Source: Propionibacteriaceae bacterium P6A17
GTDB taxonomy: Bacteria > Actinomycetota > Actinomycetes > Propionibacteriales > Propionibacteriaceae
DNA length: 43,982 nucleotides
Direction of reading: 5' to 3'
Assembly (NCBI GenBank): GCA_000619965.1
Contig: JHVD01000022.1
Coordinates: forward strand, 1 to 43,982
A program made the position numbers and the translations under genes. Below are positions 27,358-35,917 of the stretch, piece by piece (the stretch's first letter is position 1; each line of letters opens with the position of its first letter). The notes below the pieces were generated by a model. The model was not told the DNA's origin. It saw only the letters and a program-made list of their open reading frames with translations, and did no database searches.

Positions 27358-28392
27358 ATGAGCATCACCCGACGGGCAGTCCTGCTGAGCCCCTTGGCCG
27401 GCGCGCTCACCGCGTGCGCCACGACGCCCCTGCCGCGACCCTCCGCCACCCCCGCGACGGGCTGCGTCACGCTGGACGGCTACACCTTCCCCCACTCCGG
27501 CACTCGCTGCGCAGGCGTCTCCGGTGACGACCCCGACTCCGACGCGAACAAGATCCCCTACGACTGGCTCGGCCCCCTCACCAGCACCGGCGACGGCCTC
27601 GTCGCGTGGTACCGCAGCGGGCTCGTCGAGTGGGATTCGCAAGGCGATCCGGTGCGCCTGCTCGCGACGCTGACCTCGTCGTCGAGGGCCTACGCGCTGG
27701 TCGGCGGCGACGCCGTGGTGCCGCTGTGCGACGGACGCGTCCAGCGTTGGCGCGACGGCTGCCCCGTCCCCGTACTGCCCGGCCACGCACCCGCGCGGGT
27801 GGTCGCGATGACCGGGGTGGACGACTCCCGATTCGCCACGCTCGGCGACGACCGGCGCCTGCACCTTTGGCACCTGGGCCAAGCCGAACCGATCGCCACC
27901 GCGAGGGTGCCCGTCGACGGGCTCATCCGCCTCGCGCTCCTCGACGGCGTCCTCTGGGCCTCGTCGGCCACCAGCTTCCACGGCTTCGACGTCTCCGACC
28001 TCGACCCAGCCGGCCACGCCGACGGGCTGCCCCACTCGAGCCACGGCTGGGTGCCCGCCCCCGGCAGGAGGCTCGTCGGACACGCAAATGCCCTGCTCAT
28101 CGCCCAACCAGACGTGGGGGTCACCCGGCAGCATCCCACCGTGGACAGGGACCTCCACCCCGCCGCGGCCCCCGACGGGAGCATCGCCGCCGTCGGGCAC
28201 GGCATGCTGTTCGTCGGCCACATCGACTCCACCGTGACGCGCTCCCCCTTCACCGAGGCGCCGCAGTATCCCGTCGGGCTCACCTTCGCCGCCGACGGCA
28301 CGCTCCAGATGCTCGACGGCGTGTCGGGCGGAGTACGACTGGACCCGACGACCCACCGCCCGGTCCACTCCTACCGCGCGCCACTCGAGTGA
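27358..28392 (+). CDS. Putative Tat-exported lipoprotein, function unknown
   Basis: This 344-aa protein starts MSITRRAVLLSPLAGALTAC: a twin-arginine pair, a hydrophobic core and a lipobox cysteine at residue 20. The mature part has repeated short units of about 40 residues (GDGLVAWYRSGLVEWDSQGD, RFATLGDDRRLHLWHLGQAE, RLALLDGVLWASSATSF) reminiscent of a beta-propeller with WD40-like blades. I do not recognise the family. An in-frame ATG at 27313 would add 15 residues and would suit a leaderless start. The stop lies 4 bp from the pheA stop on the other strand, within the palindrome TGAGCGCTCA. Confidence 0.72.
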   Translation: MSITRRAVLLSPLAGALTACATTPLPRPSATPATGCVTLDGYTFPHSGTRCAGVSGDDPDSDANKIPYDWLGPLTSTGDGLVAWYRSGLVEWDSQGDPVRLLATLTSSSRAYALVGGDAVVPLCDGRVQRWRDGCPVPVLPGHAPARVVAMTGVDDSRFATLGDDRRLHLWHLGQAEPIATARVPVDGLIRLALLDGVLWASSATSFHGFDVSDLDPAGHADGLPHSSHGWVPAPGRRLVGHANALLIAQPDVGVTRQHPTVDRDLHPAAAPDGSIAAVGHGMLFVGHIDSTVTRSPFTEAPQYPVGLTFAADGTLQMLDGVSGGVRLDPTTHRPVHSYRAPLE

Positions 28393-28396
28393 GCGC

Positions 28397-29302
28397 TCAG
28401 TCCTCGGCGTCGAGGCTGGAGACCCACTCCCTCGCCGACGTGAACGACTCGTCGGAGAAGCGACGGTCCACCTTCGGCGTGACGCGGTCGGCGCGCGGGT
28501 AGGAGCCGAGGAAGTGCACCTGCGGGCACACCCGCGCCAGCCCCGCGAGGGTCTCGGCGATGCGCTCGTCGTGGAGGTGCCCCTCGGCGTCGATCGAGAA
28601 ACAGTACGAGCCGAGCAGCGTCTTCGTCGGGCGCGACTCGATGCGCGTCAGATTCACCCCGCGCACCTTGAACTGCTCCAGGATCTCCAGCAGTGCGCCG
28701 GAGCGGTCCTCGTCCATGTACGCGACGAGGGTGGTCTTGTCTGCGCCCGTGCGCATCGGCGGCTCCCCCGCGCGGACCACCTCGACGAAGCGAGTCACGG
28801 CCCCCGGATTGTCCTCGATCGGCCACGCGAGCTCCGACAGGCCATACATCTCCCCGGCGACGCGCGCGCACACCGCCGCGTCGTGCCGCGAATCCGGACG
28901 CGCGACCTCCTCGGCGGCGCCCGCCGTCGAACCCGCCTCCGTGACCTGCGCCCCCTCGAGCCCGACGAGGAACCTGCGGCACTGCGCGGCCGCGTGCCCG
29001 TGCGTGAGCACGTGCCGCACGTCGGCGAGGCGGGTGCCCGGACGCGCGTACAGGCCGAACGACACCGGCACGAGCACCTCGCGACGGATCATGAGGGGCT
29101 CGCCGTTGATGAGCTCGTCGAGCGTGGCCGAGACGCCGCCCTCCACCGAGTTCTCGATGGGCACGACGGCCGCCTGCACCTCGCCTGCGCGGACCCCCGC
29201 CAACGCCCCGACCACCGACGAGTACGGGCGCGCCTCCGCCCTCGTCAACGTCAGCAGCGCCTGATGCGTGAACGTCCCCGCCGGGCCAAAGTAACCGTGC
29301 AC
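28397..29302 (-). CDS. pheA: Prephenate dehydratase
   Basis: This 301-aa protein converts prephenate to phenylpyruvate in phenylalanine synthesis. The catalytic domain starts GYFGPAGTFTHQAL and contains VVPIENSVEGGVSATLDEL. A C-terminal ACT regulatory domain includes KTTLVAYMDEDRSGALLEIL and the phenylalanine-binding ESRPTK. The start is GTG 29302; TAGGCT lies 6 nt upstream, so the message is probably leaderless. It is the monofunctional form with no chorismate mutase domain. It lies between a lipoprotein gene and the mycosin. Confidence 0.94.
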   Translation of the reverse strand: MHGYFGPAGTFTHQALLTLTRAEARPYSSVVGALAGVRAGEVQAAVVPIENSVEGGVSATLDELINGEPLMIRREVLVPVSFGLYARPGTRLADVRHVLTHGHAAAQCRRFLVGLEGAQVTEAGSTAGAAEEVARPDSRHDAAVCARVAGEMYGLSELAWPIEDNPGAVTRFVEVVRAGEPPMRTGADKTTLVAYMDEDRSGALLEILEQFKVRGVNLTRIESRPTKTLLGSYCFSIDAEGHLHDERIAETLAGLARVCPQVHFLGSYPRADRVTPKVDRRFSDESFTSAREWVSSLDAED

Positions 29303-29308
29303 CAGGCC

Positions 29309-29314
29309 AGCCTA
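29309..29314 (-). promoter_or_regulatory. Leaderless -10 box for pheA
   Basis: TAGGCT ends 6 nt before GTG 29302. It sits inside the inverted repeat GCCAG-CCTA-CTGGC, which could be a small operator. Confidence 0.5.
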
Positions 29315-29365
29315 CTGGCACCGCGCACAGGCCGCGGGCGCTCGTCGGGGCCGCTTTGGCCTGGC

Positions 29366-30706
29366 CTACTCGCCTGCCGGGCCCTCTCCTCCCGGCAGCC
29401 GCCCACCGCCCGAGGCCCGACGTGCGGCGGGGATCACGATCGCAGCGACGATGCCCCCCACCGTGAGCAACAGCGCGACGATGCCCACCGCGATCCCCAC
29501 CAGCGCAGGCCGCCCGTCCACCGGCGGCGCCGGCGGATACTGCGCCTGCGGCCGTTGCGTCTCCGCGCCGGCGTTCGGGAACCGCTGCGGCACCTCGCCC
29601 GAGAGCAGCCGCAGCGGATTGACGATGCCCGCCCCGATGCGCGGGTCGTGGCCCGCCCCCGTCGGCGGGTCCGCGGTGTCCATGAGCCGCTGCCGGATCT
29701 GCTCGGGGCTGAGCGGCGCGAGGCCCGCGTCGCGGCGCTGCTGGATCAACAACGCCACCACCCCACTCACGATCGGCGCCGCGTACGACGTGCCCGAGAC
29801 GGGCTGCGAGTACACCTGCGACTCCATGCCGCGCGTCGCGTCGTAGCGCGACGGCTCCAGCGTGATCACCCCAGCGCCCGGCGCCCCGACGTCCACCTTC
29901 GCCCCGTACTGGCTCACGGGGTCCGGCGCGTCGTAGCGGTTGGTCGCGCCGACGGCGATCACCGGCTCGAACGCGGCCGGGTACGCGCGGCCAGTACCCA
30001 ACTGGCCGGTGTTGCCGGAGGCGGCCACGACGACGATCCCCCGGCTGATCGCGAGCTCGATCGCCTGCTGGAACGCCTCGATGCCCTTCACGTTGCCCGG
30101 CACCACCTGGGACAGGTTGATGACATCCACCCCGCGCTCCACGGCATCGAGCACCGCGTCGATCGTGGGCTGCAGCGGCTGCGGCTCGCTGTTCTCGTCG
30201 GCCTCCGACTGCATCAGCACGCGATAGGTGAGCACCCGCGCGTCGGGCGCGATCCCCGCGAACTGCACCCGCGTGTCCACCGGGCCACCGTCCTCGCTGC
30301 GCCCCGCCGCGAGCAGCGCCGTGACGCGCGTGCCGTGCAGACAGTCGAACTCCTCCACCTGCTGACCGCCCTGGGACTTCACCCCGTCGAGCATGTCGTA
30401 GGTGGTGAACCGCTTGTCGACGGCACCCTGCAGGTAGGGGGAGGTGGCCGTCGCGACCCCCGTGTCGATCACCGCGACGGTGACCCCGCGGCCCGTCGCG
30501 ACGTGCCAGACCTGCTCCATCTGCAGCCGCTCGAGATGCCACGGCGCCTGCGGCTGGGCGGTGCCGAGCGCGGCGACGTGGCACTCCGTCGCGTCGAACG
30601 GGATGGGCGCCGCCTGCGCCGCCAGCGACGGCGCCAACCCGACCACCCCGGCCAGCGCCGCCGCGAAGGAGGCGCGAAGCCGGGCCCGACGGGCGCCGTT
30701 GGTCAC
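29366..30706 (-). CDS. mycP: Mycosin-type subtilisin protease of type VII secretion
   Basis: This 446-aa S8 protease has a signal peptide (1-33), a catalytic triad D81 (VAVIDTG), H124 (CLHGTRV) and S307 (SGTSYAAP), oxyanion N232, and a C-terminal membrane anchor (about 408-432) after a proline-rich linker. Mycosins stabilise and act with ESX secretion machines at the outer face of the membrane. GTG 30706 overlaps the eccC stop (GTGA), which fixes the start against the much longer open frame. No other ESX gene besides eccC is present in the window. Confidence 0.9.
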   Translation of the reverse strand: MTNGARRARLRASFAAALAGVVGLAPSLAAQAAPIPFDATECHVAALGTAQPQAPWHLERLQMEQVWHVATGRGVTVAVIDTGVATATSPYLQGAVDKRFTTYDMLDGVKSQGGQQVEEFDCLHGTRVTALLAAGRSEDGGPVDTRVQFAGIAPDARVLTYRVLMQSEADENSEPQPLQPTIDAVLDAVERGVDVINLSQVVPGNVKGIEAFQQAIELAISRGIVVVAASGNTGQLGTGRAYPAAFEPVIAVGATNRYDAPDPVSQYGAKVDVGAPGAGVITLEPSRYDATRGMESQVYSQPVSGTSYAAPIVSGVVALLIQQRRDAGLAPLSPEQIRQRLMDTADPPTGAGHDPRIGAGIVNPLRLLSGEVPQRFPNAGAETQRPQAQYPPAPPVDGRPALVGIAVGIVALLLTVGGIVAAIVIPAARRASGGGRLPGGEGPAGE

Positions 30707-33700
30707 TGCCCGCCCTCCTCTGCGGAAGCTCGGAACCCTGCCTGGACGAGGCCCTTGAAGGCGCGGGTGACGAGCGTGCCGCGGCCGGGAGGCATCGGCG
30801 AGGCCTTCACATCGCCGAACATCGTGCCCTCGTCCTTCGAGCCGGACATGACCAGACCGGGGCTGATCGACTCGCGCATCTTCGCGATGATCGGGTCGCC
30901 GAAGATGGCGCGGCCGGCGCCACCGGCAGAGCGGGCCAAGATGATGTGCAGGCCGATGTCGCCCGCCTGGTTGACGAGGTCGGAGAAGACCGCCATCGGG
31001 TTGCCCGACTGCGTCGCCACCAGCTCGTAGTCGTCCACCACGACGAACACCTCGCCGCCTTGCCACCACGACCGGTCCCGCAACTGCTGCTGCGTCACGT
31101 CGGGGCCGGGCAGGCGCATCCGCACCGCCTCGGCGAGCTGACGCAGGTTGTCCGTCGCGGCGGACGCCGACGGGTAGTAGCCGATGAGGTGCTCGGTCTC
31201 CACCTCGCCCAGCAGCGACCGCCGGTAGTCGACGATGACGATCTTTGCTTCCTTCGGCGTGTACCGGGTGGTGATGCCGTGCAGGAGAGTGCGCAGGATC
31301 GTCGACTTGCCACACTCCGGACCGCCCACGATCGCCAGGTGCGGCTCGTGTTGCGGGTCCAGCCACACCGGCTTGAGCTCCTGCTCGTCGATCGCCCAAG
31401 GGATACGACGGTCGGCCACATCGTGCGTGATCGCGGGCAGCTCGGCGACGTCGAACCGCTCCGGCAGCATCCGCACCTCGGCGGCCCGCGGACCCTTCCA
31501 GGCGCGGTTGATGCGCTCGATCATGCCGCGCTGCCCCTGCGTGACGTCCTCCGCGTCCTCCACGGCATCGACGCGCGGCAACCCGATGAGCGTATGGAGG
31601 CCCCCCTCGGTGATGCCGCGGCCCGGCCGCCCGACGGGGATGATCGCCTGGATCTTGCGGTCGATCTCCGAGTCGAACGCATCGCCCAGCTTCAACTCCA
31701 CCCTGCTCTGCAGCATGTCGCGCGTCGCGGCCCGAATCTCCGACCATTTTGCCGCGGACACCCACACGTGGATGCCGAAGCCCAGACCGCCAGCCGCCAA
31801 TGCCTGCACCTGCGGCTCCAGCAGCTCGAACTCCGTCTTCAGTGTCGCCCAGCCGTCGATCACGAGGAACACGTCGGTGGGGAACCTGTCCGGCGGGATC
31901 TGCCCGCTCGCCCGCCCCCGCCGATACGTCTGCATCGAGTCGATCCCGAGCTCCGCGAACTGCAGCTCCCGCTGCCCACGCAGGCTCGTCAGCTCCGCGA
32001 CGGTGCGGCGGACGCGATCCACGTCGAGACGACCGGTCACCGAACCGACGTGCGCCAAGTCCCGCATCGACGTGAGACCACCGCCGCCGAAGTCGAGGCA
32101 GTAGAAGCCCACCTCCTGCGGCGTGTGCGTGAGCGCAAGCCCCGCGATGGCCGCGCGCAGCGCCATCGACTTGCCCGCCTGCGGACCGCCCGCGACGCCC
32201 ATGTTGCCGCCGGAGCCGGAGAAGTCGATCCACCACGGGTCGCGACGCTGGTGCCGCGGCCGGTCGATGAGCCCGATCGGGGCCCGCAACTTCCCAAGCC
32301 AGGCCTGCGTCGACGCCTGCAGGCCACGCTGCTCCGTCTCCTCCAGCCCGCTCAGCAACTGGTCCATCGTCGGCGGATCGTCCAGCGGCGGCAGCCACAC
32401 CTGATGCGCCGGCCAGCCGTGGCCGCGCAGTCTCGAGACGCAGATGGACAGCAGCGTCTCCTCCTCTTCCTCCTCGTCGTCCTGACCGACGCCGGCAGTG
32501 GCGGGACCCCCTGCCGGGGCAGCCTGTTCAACCGCAGGGGCATCGTCGGGGGTGAGGATGTGTGGCTCCGGCTCGGGCGGCTCGACGGGCATCACGTAGT
32601 CGACGGTGAACTCTCTCACCGGCGGGGTCCAGACGCTCGCGTCCACCGCCGCCGCCTCGTCCATCGGCTGCTGTTGCGCCGACGACGCCACCGTCGACTC
32701 ATGCCACGGGCCGGACACGTAGGCGGCCTTGAACCGCGTCATGCCGGTGGTGTCGAACTTCAGATACCCGTTGCCCGGCGGGGTGGGCAGCTCGTACGCA
32801 TCCGGGACACCGATGACGGTGCGCGACTCGGCCGGGGAGAACGTGCGCAGCGCGATCCGGTACGACAGGAAGGTGTCCAGGCCGCGCAGCTTGTTCTCCT
32901 CGAGGCGCTGCGAGGCGAGGAGCTGGTGCACGGCGATCGAACGGCCCACGCGGCCGATCTGCACGAACAGGTCGATGAACTCCGGACGCGCCGACAACAG
33001 CTCCGAGAACTCGTCCACGACGATGAACAGGCTCGGCATCGGCGGAATGTCGGCGCCGGCCTGCCGGGCGTTCTCGTAATCCTCCCGGTTCTTGAAGTTG
33101 CCGGCGGCGCGCAGCACCTCCATGCGACGATCCAGCTCGCCCCCGATGGCGTCCTGCATGCGGTCGACGAGGCTCAGCTCGCCCTCGAGGTTGGTGATCA
33201 CCGCGGAGACGTGCGGAAGCTCGTCGAGGCCGAGGAACGTCGCGCCGCCCTTGAAGTCGACGAGGATGAAGTTGAGCTGCTCCGTCGAATGCGTCATGGC
33301 AAGGCCCAACACCAGGGTGCGGAGGAACTCGGACTTGCCGGAACCCGTCGCGCCGATGCAGATGCCGTGCGGGCCCATGCCGCCTTGGGCGGACTCCTTG
33401 ATGTCGAGCTCGACCGGCCGCCCGTCCTCACCCGTGCCGAACGGGATGCGCAGGTGGTTGCGCAGCGGCCGCGGCCGCCATGCCACGCGCGGGTCGAGGG
33501 TGAGCGGGTCTCCCACGCCCAGCAGGGCCGGGAAGTCCTTCGGGGCCTCGAACACGACGGCCTCCGGCTCGCCCTCGTCCGCGGCGAGCACCTCCGGCAT
33601 GCGATACGGCGCGATCGCGCGCGCCAGCATCTCGACGTACACCGGCGGCACCTGGTCCGGGTGCCCGAACGGCGTGCGCGCGTGCGGCACCTTCGACGTG

Positions 33701-34806
33701 CGGCGATGCAGGATGACCTCGTCGCCCACCACCTCGAAGTAGGCGATACCCATCTCCAACACCCGCGGCAACGACCGCTGCCCGGTGACGTGCACGCTCA
33801 CGGCCTTCGTCTGCGGCGTCACGAACTGCTGCGCGTTGACGCCCTCCACCCCGTCCGAGACGATCACCATCAGCGACGGTGGGGGCGCGTCGGCGCCTTG
33901 GGCGGACGTGCCGAGCTGCGACACCTCGCTCGCCCCCGTGGCGAACATGCGCAGACTGCCCACGCCGTCCTTCTCCGTCGGGTGCTGCAGATGCGGGAGC
34001 CACTTGACCCACTGCCACCGCGGCTGGTGTTCCTTCGCCGCCGCCACCATCAGCGACACGTCGGTGGGGGCATGCCAGGTGACCAACTGCGCCACCATCG
34101 AATAGGCCACGCGCCGGCAGGCCTCCTCGTCGCCGATGAGCTGGACGGCGCGGAAGCCGCGCAGATCCACCGCCAGCGGCACCGACTGCACCACGCGGTG
34201 CGTGCGGATGAAGCGGCGCAGGGCGCCGGTGGTGAGGGGTTCGAGATCCTCGATCGGCTGCGCCTCCGGCGGCGTGATGCGCTTGGCCGACTGCTGACGG
34301 CCGACCGACAGCCGCACCGACCCGAAGTCCTCCGCATCCGGCCGTCGCTCCCACATCCGCATCCCGCCGATGATCGTCCAGAGGGTGTCGGGCGCGGGGT
34401 GGCGGTAGGCGACGGAGGCGCGCTGCTCGTCGGCGGTCTTGGCGAAGTTGCGGCGCGTCTGGGACAGGTAGCGGAAGTAGTCGCGCCGGTTCGCGTCGAG
34501 CTGGGCGGACTGGTCGTCGTTTTGTCGTCCCGTCTGCGAGAGCATCATGCCCATCATCGAGACGGCGTACAGGCCCATGACGATGCCGCGCAGAGGGTTG
34601 CTGCCTCCGCCGCCCATGCCGCCGCCGACAAGCATCAGCCCCATCGCGAGCGCGCCGGCGATCATCGGCAGCATGCGCAGCACCGTGCCGAACGGCTTCG
34701 AGGGGGTGGGCGGCGGAATCTCCGGGGGCGACTCGAGGAGGAGATCACCGCGCGGCATCGCTGGCGGCGTGACCCGCTTCGGGCGATGGAACGTGACGAC
34801 TCCCAT
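30703..34806 (-). CDS. eccC: Type VII secretion FtsK/SpoIIIE ATPase EccC, single polypeptide
   Basis: This is a 1367-aa protein. Two membrane segments lie at about 40-90, and three P-loop ATPase domains follow: Walker A GATGSGKS (485-492), GGPQAGKS (873-880) and GGPECGKS (1161-1168). Matching Walker B strands are LFIVVDEFSELL, VFLVIDGWATL and VFVVVDDYELV. Domain 1 is complete, as expected for the catalytically active one. An acidic stretch (778-783) links domains 1 and 2. EccC drives export of WXG100 substrates. ATG 34806 has GAAGGAG 8 nt upstream; the frame extends to a TTG at 34836. No WXG100, EccB, EccD or EccE gene is nearby. Confidence 0.93.
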   Translation of the reverse strand: MGVVTFHRPKRVTPPAMPRGDLLLESPPEIPPPTPSKPFGTVLRMLPMIAGALAMGLMLVGGGMGGGGSNPLRGIVMGLYAVSMMGMMLSQTGRQNDDQSAQLDANRRDYFRYLSQTRRNFAKTADEQRASVAYRHPAPDTLWTIIGGMRMWERRPDAEDFGSVRLSVGRQQSAKRITPPEAQPIEDLEPLTTGALRRFIRTHRVVQSVPLAVDLRGFRAVQLIGDEEACRRVAYSMVAQLVTWHAPTDVSLMVAAAKEHQPRWQWVKWLPHLQHPTEKDGVGSLRMFATGASEVSQLGTSAQGADAPPPSLMVIVSDGVEGVNAQQFVTPQTKAVSVHVTGQRSLPRVLEMGIAYFEVVGDEVILHRRTSKVPHARTPFGHPDQVPPVYVEMLARAIAPYRMPEVLAADEGEPEAVVFEAPKDFPALLGVGDPLTLDPRVAWRPRPLRNHLRIPFGTGEDGRPVELDIKESAQGGMGPHGICIGATGSGKSEFLRTLVLGLAMTHSTEQLNFILVDFKGGATFLGLDELPHVSAVITNLEGELSLVDRMQDAIGGELDRRMEVLRAAGNFKNREDYENARQAGADIPPMPSLFIVVDEFSELLSARPEFIDLFVQIGRVGRSIAVHQLLASQRLEENKLRGLDTFLSYRIALRTFSPAESRTVIGVPDAYELPTPPGNGYLKFDTTGMTRFKAAYVSGPWHESTVASSAQQQPMDEAAAVDASVWTPPVREFTVDYVMPVEPPEPEPHILTPDDAPAVEQAAPAGGPATAGVGQDDEEEEEETLLSICVSRLRGHGWPAHQVWLPPLDDPPTMDQLLSGLEETEQRGLQASTQAWLGKLRAPIGLIDRPRHQRRDPWWIDFSGSGGNMGVAGGPQAGKSMALRAAIAGLALTHTPQEVGFYCLDFGGGGLTSMRDLAHVGSVTGRLDVDRVRRTVAELTSLRGQRELQFAELGIDSMQTYRRGRASGQIPPDRFPTDVFLVIDGWATLKTEFELLEPQVQALAAGGLGFGIHVWVSAAKWSEIRAATRDMLQSRVELKLGDAFDSEIDRKIQAIIPVGRPGRGITEGGLHTLIGLPRVDAVEDAEDVTQGQRGMIERINRAWKGPRAAEVRMLPERFDVAELPAITHDVADRRIPWAIDEQELKPVWLDPQHEPHLAIVGGPECGKSTILRTLLHGITTRYTPKEAKIVIVDYRRSLLGEVETEHLIGYYPSASAATDNLRQLAEAVRMRLPGPDVTQQQLRDRSWWQGGEVFVVVDDYELVATQSGNPMAVFSDLVNQAGDIGLHIILARSAGGAGRAIFGDPIIAKMRESISPGLVMSGSKDEGTMFGDVKASPMPPGRGTLVTRAFKGLVQAGFRASAEEGGQ

Positions 34807-34835
34807 GCGGCGCACTCCTTCTCTCTGCTCAGCCA

Positions 34836-34841
34836 AACGTA
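34836..34841 (-). promoter_or_regulatory. -10 box for eccC-mycP
   Basis: TACGTT on the minus strand lies 29 nt before ATG 34806, giving a short leader that contains GAAGGAG. The -35 is unclear. Confidence 0.35.
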
Positions 34842-34886
34842 GTCGCGTGTCGGGTCAGGACGGAACCGGCGCGGGCGTCGCGGCCG

Positions 34887-35726
34887 TCATCTCGGCCGGC
34901 GCATGAGTTGCTGCACGGCGGGCACCATGCCGGGCAGCGTGGCGTCGGTGAAGCGCAGCACCGTCCACCCGCGCAGAGTGAGGGCGACGTCGCGGGCCCT
35001 GTCGGCGGCGAAGCTCTCAAAGCTGCGGTGGAATTGCCAGCCGTCGAGCTCGATCGCGATCTTCTCGCGCAGCAGGGCGACGTCGAGGTAGACCCACCCG
35101 CCGTCGAGCTCGACGCGGTGGTTGGCCTTCCAGCCGTCGATGCCCGCGCTGCGGAGGTCCCGGTGGGCTCGGCGCTCCAGGTCCGACCATGGCTCGTCGC
35201 GGGAATCCTCCACCCATTGGCGGGCCTCGCGGTTGCCGCGGGCGCAGGGGAAGGCGTCGAGGACGGTGCGGAGATCCTCCACCGTGGTGACCGCCCGCCG
35301 GAGCGCCTCGTCGATCACGTTGGGGCCACGCTGGGCCAGCATCTCGATCACGCTCAGCGCCGGGCTGGCCAGGCGAAGGCCGGCGCGCTCGGTGATGAAC
35401 TCCGGCGGCACGCTCCGGTGGCGAAACTCGTAGCCGGGGCTTGGGGGAAGCTGGGCTGCGGTGTTGACCAGCACGGTGTCGACGTGGAGCTCATTCCACC
35501 AGAGCAGTTGGGCGGCGGCGTCGCCGCCGATGACGCAGTCCGGGTCCTTCATGACGATGGCGGCGATGCGCGAGGGCACCGAGCGGTCCGCGCCGTAGAT
35601 GGAATGAAGCAGGCGGTGGAGTTCGCCGCGGCGCACCGCGCCGCGCACGCGCCCCCGCAGGTGCGGGTGGCGCGCAAGTGAGACCACGCCGTCTTCCTGG
35701 AGGATGTGGGACAGAAGTTCGTTCAC
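34887..35726 (-). CDS. DUF559-type (Vsr-like) endonuclease-domain protein
   Basis: This is a 279-aa protein. The N-terminal half resembles the winged-helix/AbiEi-like region that precedes many actinobacterial DUF559 domains (VVSLARHPHLRGRVRGAVRRGELHRL). The C-terminal 110 residues look like a very-short-patch-repair-type PD-(D/E)xK nuclease: NHRVELDGGWVYLDVALL, EKIAIELDGWQFH and LTLRGWTVLRFTDATL. Function in the cell is unknown. GTG 35726 is chosen as the first start consistent with family length; the open frame continues upstream through the inverted repeat, which is unlikely to be coding. It is divergent from the EamA gene. Confidence 0.75.
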   Translation of the reverse strand: MNELLSHILQEDGVVSLARHPHLRGRVRGAVRRGELHRLLHSIYGADRSVPSRIAAIVMKDPDCVIGGDAAAQLLWWNELHVDTVLVNTAAQLPPSPGYEFRHRSVPPEFITERAGLRLASPALSVIEMLAQRGPNVIDEALRRAVTTVEDLRTVLDAFPCARGNREARQWVEDSRDEPWSDLERRAHRDLRSAGIDGWKANHRVELDGGWVYLDVALLREKIAIELDGWQFHRSFESFAADRARDVALTLRGWTVLRFTDATLPGMVPAVQQLMRRPR

Positions 35727-35794
35727 ATATATCGGTATGGGCAGCGAACACCGCCGGATTCCCACCCGCCGGCGGACTTGTGGATAACTCGTGT

Positions 35795-35874
35795 CGAACC
35801 ACCAGCTCACACTCGATCCGCGAAAACCCCACTTTCCGGCCCCTTTCGGCCATCGAGTGTGAGCTGGTGGTTCG
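35795..35874. repeat. Perfect 23-bp inverted repeat with 34-bp spacer
   Basis: The left arm at 35795-35817 (CGAACCACCAGC...ACTCGAT) is the exact reverse complement of the right arm at 35852-35874. The spacer contains a further short pairing CGAAA/TTTCG. It lies between divergent genes, so it is not a terminator. Confidence 0.95.
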
Positions 35875-35905
35875 CGCGCCTCGGGTCCCCCTCCTCGGAC
35901 GGGTC

Positions 35906-35911
35906 TACAGT
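35906..35911 (+). promoter_or_regulatory. Leaderless -10 box for the EamA gene
   Basis: TACAGT ends 6 nt before GTG 35918. Confidence 0.45.
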
Positions 35912-35917
35912 GTGCCC

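Noticed and set aside
28371-30584. 737-codon minus-strand frame across pheA and mycP
   Set aside because: It is a shifted frame of two well-supported genes, with Arg/Gly/Ala-rich nonsense composition.
29366-32398. 1010-codon minus-strand frame joining the mycosin to upstream sequence
   Set aside because: The upstream part is an alternative frame of eccC; the GTG at 30706 overlaps the eccC stop and begins a clear signal peptide.
30946-34842. 1298-codon plus-strand frame opposite eccC
   Set aside because: It is rich in Arg, His, Leu and Glu, has no motif and mirrors the codon bias of eccC on the other strand.
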